Source of the DNA: an uncultured Nitrosomonas sp.
GTDB taxonomy: Bacteria; Pseudomonadota; Gammaproteobacteria; Burkholderiales; Nitrosomonadaceae
Assembly: GCA_902826115.1 (NCBI GenBank)
Contig: CADEDO010000004.1
Location: 1 to 64,000, forward strand
Length of the DNA: 64,000 nt
Direction: 5' to 3'
Shown piece after piece: positions 1 to 8,262 of the stretch. The number at the start of each line of letters is the position of its first letter. The stretch's first letter is position 1. The position numbers and the translations under genes were made by a program. The notes beneath the pieces are model-generated. The model saw only the letters and a program-made list of their open reading frames with translations, did no database searches and was not told the origin of the DNA.

Positions 1-112
1 TCGTCCACTCTGCCCAAGGAATCACTTGCTCCATTTCTTCGAGAAACTTTTGTCGACGTGTTACTTTTGGTCTCTTGATAAATAACGGAATCGACAAGCC
101 TAATTGTTTCAT
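1..112 (-). CDS. IS5-family transposase, N-terminal fragment (runs off the window)
   Basis: An ATG at 112 opens a frame with no stop down to base 1. The first 37 residues start MKQLGLSIPLF and contain RRQKFLEEMEQVIPW. This is the typical N-terminal pattern of IS5-group DDE transposases, where a basic stretch is followed by a conserved E-M-E-x-V-x-P-W motif. The catalytic DDE residues lie outside the window. A GGGAG-like element sits just upstream of the start (minus strand). The element has inserted into the 3' half of the adjacent secreted-protein gene. Confidence 0.75.
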   Translation of the reverse strand, partial: MKQLGLSIPLFIKRPKVTRRQKFLEEMEQVIPWAEWT

Positions 113-184
113 CAATGTGCTCCCTTGCAGTGGTTACGATCTACCGCATATTTTACAAGTTTTTGGGACTTAATCAGAGTTTCC
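1..184 (-). mobile_element. end of an IS5-family insertion sequence
   Basis: The left edge of the window holds one end of an insertion sequence that continues outside. Read on the minus strand, the end begins at position 184 with GGAA, followed by a run ending AAGTCCC. This resembles the IS5 terminal repeat as I remember it (GGAAGGTGCGAATAAG-like). A transposase start lies about 70 bases inside. The base triplet just outside the end reads TTA, compatible with the YTAR/TNA targets of IS5 relatives. The other end, the full terminal repeat and the target duplication cannot be seen, so the boundary at 184 is inferred. Confidence 0.7.
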
Positions 185-599
185 TAAAAGGAATATAAGT
201 CGCGTAGTGATCAGGACTTTTACCTCCTTTCACCCAGAAACCAACCACATTACCGTTGGCATCATTTTTTTCATTTTCAAATTGGAAAACACTGTGATTC
301 AATATTTTTTGATTCAAATTTCCCCAGTTCGAAATAAAATCAGTAGCCACATTGGTGGATTGCACGCCATCAACTTTAACAATGGAATCAACCCCATCTG
401 GAAACACTACTGATTCAGCGATCACATTGGTTCCTTCACCGCAACCATGACCCAGAACAACATTATTGCTAACTCTCACACCTTCGGTAACAACTGGTAT
501 TTCCAGGCGGGTATGGGAAAACGCGCTTTGTGAAGCAGCCAGCAATACGAGTGCTAATGCGGAATGAATTGGAAACTGGATACGTTTAAATTTTGTCAT
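174..599 (-). pseudogene. secreted HGCG-motif protein, 3' part lost to IS5 insertion
   Basis: This is the first of two tandem paralogues; the intact one is at 1236-2009. From the ATG at 599 (AGGGG ribosome binding site upstream) the two proteins align almost residue for residue: a signal peptide ending near ASQSAFS, a mature start HTRLEIP, an HGCGEGTNV motif, VVFPDG, and VVGFWVKGG. The match stops after IPFR. The frame then reads two residues of IS sequence (K-L) and stops at 174-176 inside the IS end. About 100 C-terminal residues present in the paralogue are missing. The remaining fragment could still be translated, but the fold is probably incomplete. HGC followed by a proline-containing strand recalls the copper-binding YcnI (DUF1775) family, which begins with a metal-binding histidine after signal cleavage. 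That relation is a suggestion, not a clear match. Confidence 0.75.
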
Positions 600-800
600 G
601 CTAAATGCCCCTTTAATTAAATTATTTTTATTCATGTTGTCTCTTTTTGTGATCAATCATTGCGCGCACCTCAATTGGCCAAAAAGAAACCGAAAACCAT
701 TCTTCTCCCATATTCAAGACGAGGTCATATCGAGAATATTCAAGTAGGGAAATGAACTTCTTCAGGTGCGGATCATATTTTTCAATGACCGAGAAAACAA

Positions 801-817
801 TGCGGCAAAATGTCGCA
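801..817. promoter_or_regulatory. palindromic operator, gene-1 proximal copy
   Basis: TGCGGCAAAATGTCGCA is an imperfect inverted repeat of the form TGCGACAA-N-TTGTCGCA. It lies about 200 bases upstream of the start at 599. It is one of four such sites in the window, arranged as two pairs. I do not recognise the regulator. Confidence 0.6.
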
Positions 818-925
818 CAGTCTCCCTCTGCGCTTTATAGACCTAAGAGCAATCAGACATATCATTGAAAAATAATGATTTCATAATCATCGATAAGTTT
901 TCTGCGATATTAAACACAGCTTATC

Positions 926-942
926 TGCGACAATTTGTCGCA
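926..942. promoter_or_regulatory. palindromic operator, gene-1 distal copy (perfect)
   Basis: TGCGACAATTTGTCGCA is a perfect 17-base palindrome around a central T. It lies 125 bases from the proximal site and about 330 bases upstream of the start at 599. The distance suggests an enhancer-like or looping arrangement rather than simple occlusion of a promoter. Confidence 0.65.
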
Positions 943-1235
943 CCATCAATGCCGATTGAATTGCATGCCTGCACCCGCCCCCATCACTTTCATAAAAATG
1001 GATTCCCATGCTTGGCCTGACAATGTATCCAGTCTATTCAGAAAGAATAAAATCACTCATTGGTAATCAATAACCATCGAGATGATTATGCAAACCCTAC
1101 TCTCCAACTCACTTTGAATGAACACGGCTCTGTCTAAGCTAGTTAGTTACTGACACACTTATTTTTTGAATGCTTCATGAACAGAAACAGGAGCCAAAGC
1201 CCCTGTTTCTGCTGATTTTCTCTTAAGAATACTAG

Positions 1236-2009
1236 TTATGGTTTTGGCCAGATTTGTGTGCCATTGTGAACAATAGGCATGTCACGATTCATTTGAGCCG
1301 CCGATGGAATGATTTCAATGGCATCGCCAGCGCCACAGGCTGCATCGAGAGGATTCTTGTCCAGATCACGCATTACCGTCAGAGTGGCAGGAGAATTGTA
1401 GCCATGCATTCCAGGACCGTCGTAGGCTGATCCTACCGCCGGTGTCCACAGATTGAGTTTGCCATCGGCGAAGCCTGCAACATTGGTAATCTTGCAAATG
1501 TCAGCAATGCCCAGTACAACTTTTACGCTGGCGGCACATGAAGTAGGTTCTATGACGACGGCACTCGTTCTAAACGGAACAAAAGCAGTGTAATAATCAG
1601 GCACCGCGCCTCCTTTCACCCAAAATCCAACCACATTACCCAACGGATCCATTTTCTCGTCTTCGAATTTAAAGACACTGTGATTCATGATCTTCTGGTT
1701 ACGATTGCCCCAATTTGAAACAAAATCATGAATGGCACTCGTCGTTTGCACTCCATTTACTTTAATGATGGAGTCTTCTCCATCTGGAAAAACGACTGAA
1801 CTTGCGATCACATTCGTACCATCGCCGCAACCGTGGCTGATAACGACATTATTGCTCACATTTGTCCCGCCATGTCCAACTGCACCGGCAGATTCGAGAA
1901 TGACCGGTATCTCGAGACGCGTGTGAGATAAGACACTTTGTGAAGCGGCCAACAACACGAGTGCTAATGCGGAATGAATTGGAAACTGGATCTGTTTAAA
2001 TTTTGTCAT
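1236..2009 (-). CDS. secreted HGCG-motif protein (possible copper-binding, YcnI-like N-terminus)
   Basis: This is the intact paralogue, 257 residues. The ATG at 2009 has an AAAGGGG ribosome binding site about eight bases upstream. A basic N-terminus and a hydrophobic stretch (ALALVLLAASQS) form a signal peptide whose likely cleavage leaves His as the first mature residue (HTRLEIP). An HGCGDGTNV motif follows near residue 60, then VVFPDG and a VVGFWVKGG block near residue 130. The second half has Cys residues (SCAAS, ADICK, DAACGAG) that could pair, and ends near IWPKP. An N-terminal His plus HGC recalls YcnI/DUF1775 copper proteins, but overall similarity is weak by eye, so the function is unassigned. 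It probably acts in the periplasm or outside the cell. It is transcribed away from the amidohydrolase gene. Confidence 0.8.
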   Translation of the reverse strand: MTKFKQIQFPIHSALALVLLAASQSVLSHTRLEIPVILESAGAVGHGGTNVSNNVVISHGCGDGTNVIASSVVFPDGEDSIIKVNGVQTTSAIHDFVSNWGNRNQKIMNHSVFKFEDEKMDPLGNVVGFWVKGGAVPDYYTAFVPFRTSAVVIEPTSCAASVKVVLGIADICKITNVAGFADGKLNLWTPAVGSAYDGPGMHGYNSPATLTVMRDLDKNPLDAACGAGDAIEIIPSAAQMNRDMPIVHNGTQIWPKP

Positions 2010-2220
2010 GCTAATTTACCCCTTTTTGATTGAATGATTGTGTTTTCAGCAGATATTGTTTCTTTTTGTGCCCAACCATTGCGCGCACCTCGATTGTCCA
2101 AAAAGAAACCCGAAATCATTCTTTTCTCTTATTCCTGACGAGGTCATATCGAGAATATTCATTGCCAAGAATTGAATTTTTTCAGGTGCAGATCATATTT
2201 TTCAGTGACTTAGAACGCAA

Positions 2221-2237
2221 TGCGACAAAACGTCGCA
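2221..2237. promoter_or_regulatory. palindromic operator, gene-2 proximal copy
   Basis: TGCGACAAAACGTCGCA lies about 212 bases upstream of the start at 2009. It matches the proximal site of the duplicated copy both in position and in surrounding sequence. Confidence 0.6.
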
Positions 2238-2344
2238 GATCCTGTTGTACACATGACATAGAAAGAACATGCCATATAACCCAATGATAATCATCATTTA
2301 TATGCCAAGACATCAAATCGTTCATAACTCAAACACACTCCCGC

Positions 2345-2361
2345 TGCGACAATTTGCCGCA
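2345..2361. promoter_or_regulatory. palindromic operator, gene-2 distal copy
   Basis: TGCGACAATTTGCCGCA lies 124 bases from its partner, a spacing conserved between the two pairs. It also stands about 165 bases before the divergent amidohydrolase start at 2526, so it could serve both directions. The rest of 2010-2525 holds the conserved upstream blocks described for the duplication and no other gene. Confidence 0.6.
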
Positions 2362-2525
2362 TTACCCACACCGTTTTTCTTGCTTACAATCCTGCTACGC
2401 TCCATACCATCTATGAATAATACTTGGCCGTCTGTAAACACTAAATAACACACCCTCTCTCACTTATTTCAGACATACGGAACGCTCGTAAAGAATTCAA
2501 TGCAACAAATTTCAGGATAATAATC

Positions 2526-3827
2526 ATGTTTAACAATCACTATTTTAATTTTAAAAACTTACTCGTTGCCTTGGCTCTTGCCCACGGATTGAGCTTGAAT
2601 GCCTCCGCGCAAAATGACGCTGCCATCGCACCGACCCACGAACAAAAAGATTGTCGGGCCTTATTGGCAGATCGAGTATTTGATGGCTTTAATGTGCATG
2701 AAAATGCAGCCGTGATATTCAGTGGCAACAAAATCGTTCAAGTCGGCGATCAGACTCAATTGCTTGGCGTATGCAAGCATCAGGTCGACCTGGGCGATGC
2801 AACGATCCTACCCGGCTTTATTGAATCACACTCACATCTAGCTATTCAAAATATCCCTCACGAAATTGTACTCAGGCATGGCATTACCACCGCCAGAGAT
2901 ACTGGCGGCCCATTACAAAAACCCATGGGGGGCAATGGCAAGCTGCGCGTTCTGAGTGCCGGACCTATCATCCAGGCCGTGAATGGATATCCACTTAACA
3001 TTTTCGGTCATGGTGAGCATAATCCGGCAGATAAATATGACGCCGTGGGCATTGCCGTTGAAACTGCGGCTGAGGCGGAAAAAGTCGTCGAAGATTTAGT
3101 TGCCGGTGGTGCAACCATCATCAAAGTTGCCCTGGAACCGGGAGGCGAACTCGGTGCTCCTTGGATGTCCAGCCACGGTCATGGCGAGCCGCCCAAAACG
3201 CCTTGGCCGCTGCTTTCTCTTGATATCGTCAAGGCGATCGTTACCAAAGCGCATGCCCTTAAAAAACGAGTGTCAACGCATGTAGGCGAAGATACTGGCG
3301 TTGAGCTGGCGCTGGAAGCAGGTATCGATGAGTGGGCGCATATTCCTTGTGCTGAAATTCGCGAAGATTTGTTACACCGGGCCGTCGCTCAAGGCGTTAC
3401 TTTTATCACCACCATTGACACGCTTTCTGCTTGTGCAGGCGTTCATGCGAATATGCACAAACTGTCGCATATCATGGCTCATAGCACCGATACCAAAGCG
3501 AAGTTTATCTATGGATCGGAAATTGGTCATGACAATGTACCTTGGGGCATCAATGGTGAGGAAATGGCACTCATGCTGCATCTGACCAGTGGTGAAGCCA
3601 TCGATTTCATGGATGTATTGAAGGTATTGAAGGCGGCGACCTCTGATGCGGGGAAAAACCTGGGTAAACCATTATTGGGAACCTTACAGAAAAATGCGCC
3701 AGCCGACATTATCGCGGTACGCGGCAATGCCATACAAAGATTTAAACTGCTGGAATATCCCGATTTGGTCATTTCCGGTGGATATACCGTTGTCAATCAT
3801 TTCAAGAAAAATAAACAAAACGACTAA
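2526..3827 (+). CDS. secreted amidohydrolase, imidazolonepropionase-like
   Basis: 433 residues with a signal peptide (hydrophobic LLVALALAHG, likely cleaved after NASA). The amidohydrolase core then starts: a small beta domain, TILPGFIESHSHL with the metal-binding H-x-H at residues 102 and 104, a TIIKVAL strand supplying the lysine near 200, STHVGED and EWAHIP histidine strands, and a C-terminal domain with LGKPLLGTLQKNAPADII. The last metal-ligand strand, usually G-T/S-D, reads GSEIGHD here, so the customary Asp is Glu in my alignment. Family members hydrolyse cyclic amides or act as metal-dependent dipeptidases and prolidases; the substrate cannot be read from sequence. It is followed nine bases later by the spermidine-synthase-like gene, so the two are probably co-transcribed. 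The start is the first ATG, preceded by CAGGATAATAATC with a weak ribosome binding site. Confidence 0.85.
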   Translation: MFNNHYFNFKNLLVALALAHGLSLNASAQNDAAIAPTHEQKDCRALLADRVFDGFNVHENAAVIFSGNKIVQVGDQTQLLGVCKHQVDLGDATILPGFIESHSHLAIQNIPHEIVLRHGITTARDTGGPLQKPMGGNGKLRVLSAGPIIQAVNGYPLNIFGHGEHNPADKYDAVGIAVETAAEAEKVVEDLVAGGATIIKVALEPGGELGAPWMSSHGHGEPPKTPWPLLSLDIVKAIVTKAHALKKRVSTHVGEDTGVELALEAGIDEWAHIPCAEIREDLLHRAVAQGVTFITTIDTLSACAGVHANMHKLSHIMAHSTDTKAKFIYGSEIGHDNVPWGINGEEMALMLHLTSGEAIDFMDVLKVLKAATSDAGKNLGKPLLGTLQKNAPADIIAVRGNAIQRFKLLEYPDLVISGGYTVVNHFKKNKQND

Positions 3828-3836
3828 AGGCCAAGC

Positions 3837-5384
3837 ATGAATCAACCTTCTTCCAATATCCTGGGAAAAACCTGGCTTTACTGCACGGTATTTTTGACCG
3901 GTGCTGCAGTCATGGTCATAGAATTACTGGGAACCCGTCTGATTGCGCCTTTCTATGGCGCCAGCCTGTATGTCTGGACTTCATTGATTTCCGTAACGCT
4001 GATTGCTTTGGCGGTAGGCTATTATTGGGGCGGCATCTGGGCAGACAAAACACGTTCAGGATTATCATTGATCATCGCCATTTCGGGCTTCTTGACCCTC
4101 ATCATCCCCTGGTTGACAGGACCGATTTTACTTGCCACCGATCCTTTGGGGCTGCGCCTGGGCAGCTTTATCAGCACATTGATCCTGTTTTCACCCAGTC
4201 TGATCATGCTCGGCATGGTCGGACCTTTCGCGGTGAAGTTATCAACCGCCACGCTGGCTAATGTGGGTGCCAGCACTGGCTCCATCTATGCAGTCAGTAC
4301 CGTAGGCAGTGTAATAGGAACCTTATTTCTTGGTTTTTACCTATTTCCGGTCATAGGTTCGCGCGAAATTTTTATCGGCGTAGGGATTGCTTTACTGCTG
4401 TTGGCAATGATCGTTGCTGTGATCGAACATCGGTATCTCAAATCCAAGATGGCCGTCTTACCTGCAGCAGTGCTGCTAGTGATCGGAATTGGCATATTTC
4501 CACAAATTGCCAATTCGGGACGCATCCAATCCAGCGATGAGGCCTTTCAAACTCGTTTCGAACGCGAAAGCCTGTACGGCTGGGTGCGAGTGATCGATAA
4601 ACCCAAAGAAAACATTCGTTTGCTCACTGTCGATGCGTCTACTATCGGTGCGGCCAGTATCAGTCATGGTCAGAACCTGTTGACCTATCAAAAAATCGTC
4701 ACACACATACCGGCTTTAGTTCCCAACATGAAACGCGCGCTACTGATCGGCCAAGGCGCCGGGCATATGGCAATGACGCTGAAAGAGTATGGTATCGTGA
4801 CGGACACTCTGGAAATCGATCCAGCCGTCGCTGAAGCTGCCAGCAAATTCTTCGGTTTTGTGCCCACAGGCAAAGCCATCATCGGCGATGCGCGCTATGA
4901 AATTCGCCAGCTTAAAGACACTTATGATTTAGTCATTCTGGATGTTTTCACCGGTGGCTCGGAGCCAACCCATTTATTGACAGTAGAGTCTCTGGCTCAA
5001 TTGCGCGGCTTACTATCCGATCAAGGAATACTGGCGTTGAATTTCGTGTCATTTTTTGATAATGGCGAGAATCCGGCGCTGACTTCTGTTGCGAGAACCC
5101 TCTCGCGGGTCTTTCCCTATCAACAAGTATTTATTTCCGACCCCGGTCGGGATTTTAACGATTTTATCTTTCTAGCGACCAATCACGCCATTGATCTGGA
5201 AGCAGAATCTCTACCCAATGTTCATCGTAGCTGGTTAAAACATCGACTACTGGATGTTGACCCTTCGCAAGGAGTGATCTTGACGGATAATCTCAGTCAG
5301 CTTGAGTTGCTACAAACGCGCAAATCTGAACATTATCGGCGAATCATTGTGGATTCCTTGGGATCCAATCATTTCATTCGCTAG
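3837..5384 (+). CDS. membrane protein with C-terminal spermidine-synthase-like domain
   Basis: 515 residues. The first 215 or so hold about seven or eight hydrophobic segments, beginning with GAAVMVIELLGTRLIAPFYG, the characteristic first helix of fused membrane/spermidine-synthase-like proteins. The C-terminal half is a Rossmann methyltransferase-type domain: LLIGQGAGHMAMTLKEYG (cofactor loop, GQGAG where true spermidine synthases have GGGxG), DTLEIDPAV, IIGDARYEI and LVILDVFTGG. True aminopropyltransferase activity is not certain, since many such fusions have an altered cofactor loop. The protein is likely in the inner membrane. It closely follows the amidohydrolase gene, suggesting a shared role on a secreted or periplasmic small molecule. 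It is convergent with recN, with a gap of 33 bases. Confidence 0.85.
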   Translation: MNQPSSNILGKTWLYCTVFLTGAAVMVIELLGTRLIAPFYGASLYVWTSLISVTLIALAVGYYWGGIWADKTRSGLSLIIAISGFLTLIIPWLTGPILLATDPLGLRLGSFISTLILFSPSLIMLGMVGPFAVKLSTATLANVGASTGSIYAVSTVGSVIGTLFLGFYLFPVIGSREIFIGVGIALLLLAMIVAVIEHRYLKSKMAVLPAAVLLVIGIGIFPQIANSGRIQSSDEAFQTRFERESLYGWVRVIDKPKENIRLLTVDASTIGAASISHGQNLLTYQKIVTHIPALVPNMKRALLIGQGAGHMAMTLKEYGIVTDTLEIDPAVAEAASKFFGFVPTGKAIIGDARYEIRQLKDTYDLVILDVFTGGSEPTHLLTVESLAQLRGLLSDQGILALNFVSFFDNGENPALTSVARTLSRVFPYQQVFISDPGRDFNDFIFLATNHAIDLEAESLPNVHRSWLKHRLLDVDPSQGVILTDNLSQLELLQTRKSEHYRRIIVDSLGSNHFIR

Positions 5385-5417
5385 TGCCATTCACACTTGC
5401 AAATTGCTTCATCAAGA

Positions 5418-7094
5418 CTACTCGCCGGCACTGCCATGCAACATCTCAGCCGCATGCTGGCGAGTAGCTTGAGTAATTTTGACTCCCCCTAGCATACGCG
5501 CGATCTCTTCCACGCGTTGTTGCTTATCCAGGACATTGATTTTACTCACAACCGGCTGATTATCTGCGCTGTCGGCAGATTTGACCACCTGCCATTGGTG
5601 GTCTCCGGTTGCAGCTACCTGTGGCAGATGGGTAATGCACAGCACCTGTCGTTCTTTGCCGAGTTTCTTCAGCAGCTTACCGACAATCTCTGCAACCTGA
5701 CCGCCGATTCCGACGTCCACCTCGTCAAAAATGAGTGTTGGCACGGTACCGATTTTACTGGTGATGACTTGAATGGCCAAACTGATACGGGATAATTCAC
5801 CGCCCGAAGCGACTTTGGCCAAAGACCTTAAAGGCACGCCTTTGTGAGCCGCAACTCGAAATTCGACTTGTTCCAATCCATATGCATTGCCCTGTTCCAG
5901 TGGAATCAATTCCACAGAAAATTGCCCGCCAGTCATTGCCATCGTCTGCATGGCAGCACTAACCTGCTGCGATAAGGATTCACCGGCCTTTTGACGAATT
6001 GCGCTCAATGCTTGAGCTTGTTTACGATATTGCTGCTCAGCAGCAGCTTCCTGCGCTTTCAATTGATCGATATCCGAATCGGAATCCAGCGTTGCCAACT
6101 GTTGCGTGATCGTCTGCAACAAGGTCGGCAAATCTTCCGGCGTTACGCGAAACTTGCGCGCCGTGGCATGGATCGCCGATAAGCGTTGCTCAATTTCCTG
6201 CAAGGCTTGCGGATCCAGGTCAAGATGCTGGCGATAATGTTTAAGCTCGTAAATACTTTCCTGCAACTGTATTTGAGCGGAATCAAGCAGATCAACGATA
6301 GGCTTCAATTGACTGTCATAGTCGAGCAAATGCCGCAATTGACTACTGACTAAGTTAACCTGATTCAGGGCTGCCATTTCACTTTCAGACAATACCTCAA
6401 TGCCCGACTCGGCTGCTTCCAGCAATGAGGCCACATGCGACAATCGGCTATGGTCGGTCTGAAGTGCTTGCCACTCTTCCAGCGTAACATTGAGCGTTGA
6501 TAATTCCTGCTGCTGCCATTCCAGTTGTTCGCGTTTTTCAAGCGATTCTGCAGCACGCTGCTCCATGGCAATTCTGTGTTGACAACAATCTTGCCACTGC
6601 TGATAAGCTGCCTTGACCGCACGCGCCGCTTCCTGTGCTCCTGAGAAAGCATCCAGCAATTCGCGCTGTGCGTCCTTTTGCAATAAAGCTTGATGCGCAT
6701 GCTGACTGTGAATGGAAAGCAAAAATTCCCCAGCCATGCGCAATTGTTGCAAGGTAACGCTGTGCCCATTGATATAGTTGCGCGAGCGGCCGTTGGTTTC
6801 GATAATGCGGCGCATCAGACACAGGTCATCATCGCCCTGCAGATCATGTTCAGCCAACCAGCGCATCAGATCCGGCATGTGAACCAAATGGAAGGTCACA
6901 TTGATTTCAGCGCGATCACACCCCTGCCGTATCAGACTGGCATCGCCGCGCTCTCCCACAGCAAGCATCAGCGCATCAATCAGAATTGATTTGCCTGCGC
7001 CGGTTTCTCCGGTCAACACCGTGAAACCTGACATGAATTCGAGTTCGATTTGATCAACGATGACAAAATCTTTGATGCTCAAATGTTTTAGCAT
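5418..7094 (-). CDS. recN: DNA repair protein RecN
   Basis: 558 residues, the usual RecN length. This SMC-like ATPase acts in double-strand break repair. The N-terminus reads MLKHLSIKDFVIVDQ, followed by Walker A GETGAGKS at residues 29-36, a LSIHSQHAHQAL Q-loop region, a long coiled-coil middle rich in Gln and Glu, an ABC signature KVASGGELSRISLA near 430, Walker B TLIFDEVDVGIGG near 455, and CITHLPQVAA near 490. It follows nadK after 22 bases on the same strand, an arrangement seen in many proteobacteria. No separate LexA-type operator is evident between the two. Confidence 0.97.
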   Translation of the reverse strand: MLKHLSIKDFVIVDQIELEFMSGFTVLTGETGAGKSILIDALMLAVGERGDASLIRQGCDRAEINVTFHLVHMPDLMRWLAEHDLQGDDDLCLMRRIIETNGRSRNYINGHSVTLQQLRMAGEFLLSIHSQHAHQALLQKDAQRELLDAFSGAQEAARAVKAAYQQWQDCCQHRIAMEQRAAESLEKREQLEWQQQELSTLNVTLEEWQALQTDHSRLSHVASLLEAAESGIEVLSESEMAALNQVNLVSSQLRHLLDYDSQLKPIVDLLDSAQIQLQESIYELKHYRQHLDLDPQALQEIEQRLSAIHATARKFRVTPEDLPTLLQTITQQLATLDSDSDIDQLKAQEAAAEQQYRKQAQALSAIRQKAGESLSQQVSAAMQTMAMTGGQFSVELIPLEQGNAYGLEQVEFRVAAHKGVPLRSLAKVASGGELSRISLAIQVITSKIGTVPTLIFDEVDVGIGGQVAEIVGKLLKKLGKERQVLCITHLPQVAATGDHQWQVVKSADSADNQPVVSKINVLDKQQRVEEIARMLGGVKITQATRQHAAEMLHGSAGE

Positions 7095-7116
7095 ACTTAA
7101 CTATTCTGCTGGCACA

Positions 7117-7989
7117 TCAGGGAAACTCGCTCCAACCCAGTTTCTCTCTGAGCATGCGGTAATAGCTATGGTTGATTGAATGCAACAATCGCACTGTTTT
7201 GGGAAAACGGCGCACAATGATGTTATCTGTCTGTTCAAGATCGAAACAGGAATGGCTGTCGCAGTTGATGCGCACATTGGCAGTGCTGTGCATATGGATC
7301 TCAACGCTGGCATCGGGTCCGATGACAATCGGTCGGTTGCTCAACGTATGGGGGCATACTGGCACGAGCGCAATCAAATCCAGACTGGGGTGTAAGATAG
7401 GTCCGCCTGAAGACAGCGCATACGCAGTCGATCCAGTCGGTGTGGTCACAATCAAGCCATCGGAACGCAGTGTATTGACATATTCATCATTAACCCTGAC
7501 TTCAAATTCAATCATGCCGCTACTCATGCCTCGGTACAACACGACATCGTTGAAAGCCAAAGCCCTGAAAATACTCTCGCCATCACGAATCACTTCCGCA
7601 TTCAGCAACATACGGCGCTCTGTCGTATATTGTCCGGCCAGCATCTGATTGAGCGTTTCAAACATGGTGTCTACCGATAAATCGGTCAGAAAACCAAGCC
7701 TGCCCTGATTTATGCCGATTAAGGGCACATCATAAGCAACCAGCATGCGGGCAATATTGAGCATAGTGCCATCCCCACCCATGACGATGGCAAGATCCGC
7801 TTGTTCGCCCAGCTCTTCCAGCGATACGGCTGGATACTTGTCGCAGCACACTTGGGACGCTGTGAGATGATCCAACAAAACTTTATAATTTTGTTGAGTC
7901 AAATATTCCGCAAGATTTAGCAGCGGAACCGCAATCTCGGGATTCTTGTGCTTGCCTATCAGCGCGATGGTAGTGAATGGGAAACTCAT
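7117..7989 (-). CDS. nadK: NAD kinase
   Basis: 290 residues. The enzyme phosphorylates NAD to NADP using ATP or polyphosphate in the cytoplasm. The sequence shows the ATP-site GGDG at 71-74 (IVMGGDGTMLN), LIGINQGRLGFLTD, the NAD-binding NDVVLYRG, and TPTGSTAYALSSGGP near 185-199. It is complete and typical of the family. It is the first gene of the nadK-recN pair and is divergent from hrcA. The 273-base intergenic region between them is AT-rich and should hold both promoters. I saw no CIRCE element there. Confidence 0.97.
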   Translation of the reverse strand: MSFPFTTIALIGKHKNPEIAVPLLNLAEYLTQQNYKVLLDHLTASQVCCDKYPAVSLEELGEQADLAIVMGGDGTMLNIARMLVAYDVPLIGINQGRLGFLTDLSVDTMFETLNQMLAGQYTTERRMLLNAEVIRDGESIFRALAFNDVVLYRGMSSGMIEFEVRVNDEYVNTLRSDGLIVTTPTGSTAYALSSGGPILHPSLDLIALVPVCPHTLSNRPIVIGPDASVEIHMHSTANVRINCDSHSCFDLEQTDNIIVRRFPKTVRLLHSINHSYYRMLREKLGWSEFP

Positions 7990-8262
7990 TACTTGAAAAT
8001 GTATTCGCTATTAGTATTCGGTCAGAATTAAATATAAACGTCAGAATTACCGTTGAAAAATGCACTCAGTGCCCCCATTATCACCTCAGAATGTACAATA
8101 CTGGTTTTATATACTGAGTAACATAAACATTCCAGACATACAGACAGATGCTGGGATACCAACGGAAATGTACGCTGATACTTGGAAAGTTTAGCATATA
8201 TGAGGCAAAATCACTGCTCACAACTAAACAATGAAACTTGTTGATTCGTGTAGAATTACCCT

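Larger units (their letters stand above)
185..2361 (-). repeat. tandem duplication: secreted-protein gene plus its upstream region
   Basis: The stretch from the interrupted gene through about 942 repeats from the middle of the second gene through about 2361. Similarity covers the coding parts and continues into non-coding DNA. Both upstream regions hold the same blocks in the same order: TTGCGCGCACCTC, AAAAAGAAAC, GAGGTCATATCGAGAATATTC, a GATCATATTTTTCA block, then two palindromes about 125 bases apart. The duplication therefore carried its regulatory DNA with it. Divergence between copies is moderate in both coding and non-coding parts, so the event is not very recent. The stretch between 943 and 1235 shows no further gene. 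Confidence 0.75.

Noticed and set aside
601..800. sigma-54 promoter upstream of the duplicated secreted proteins
   Set aside because: A GG...GC pair near TTTTTGGC and TGCGC exists but with 11 bases between, not 10, and the best 10-base alternative is not conserved in the second copy.
6365..6769. 134-codon minus-strand frame inside recN
   Set aside because: Alternate-frame shadow of the intact recN gene.
7990..8262. CIRCE element before hrcA
   Set aside because: Only a short GCACTC-AGTGC-like palindrome is present; it does not fit TTAGCACTC-N9-GAGTGCTAA.
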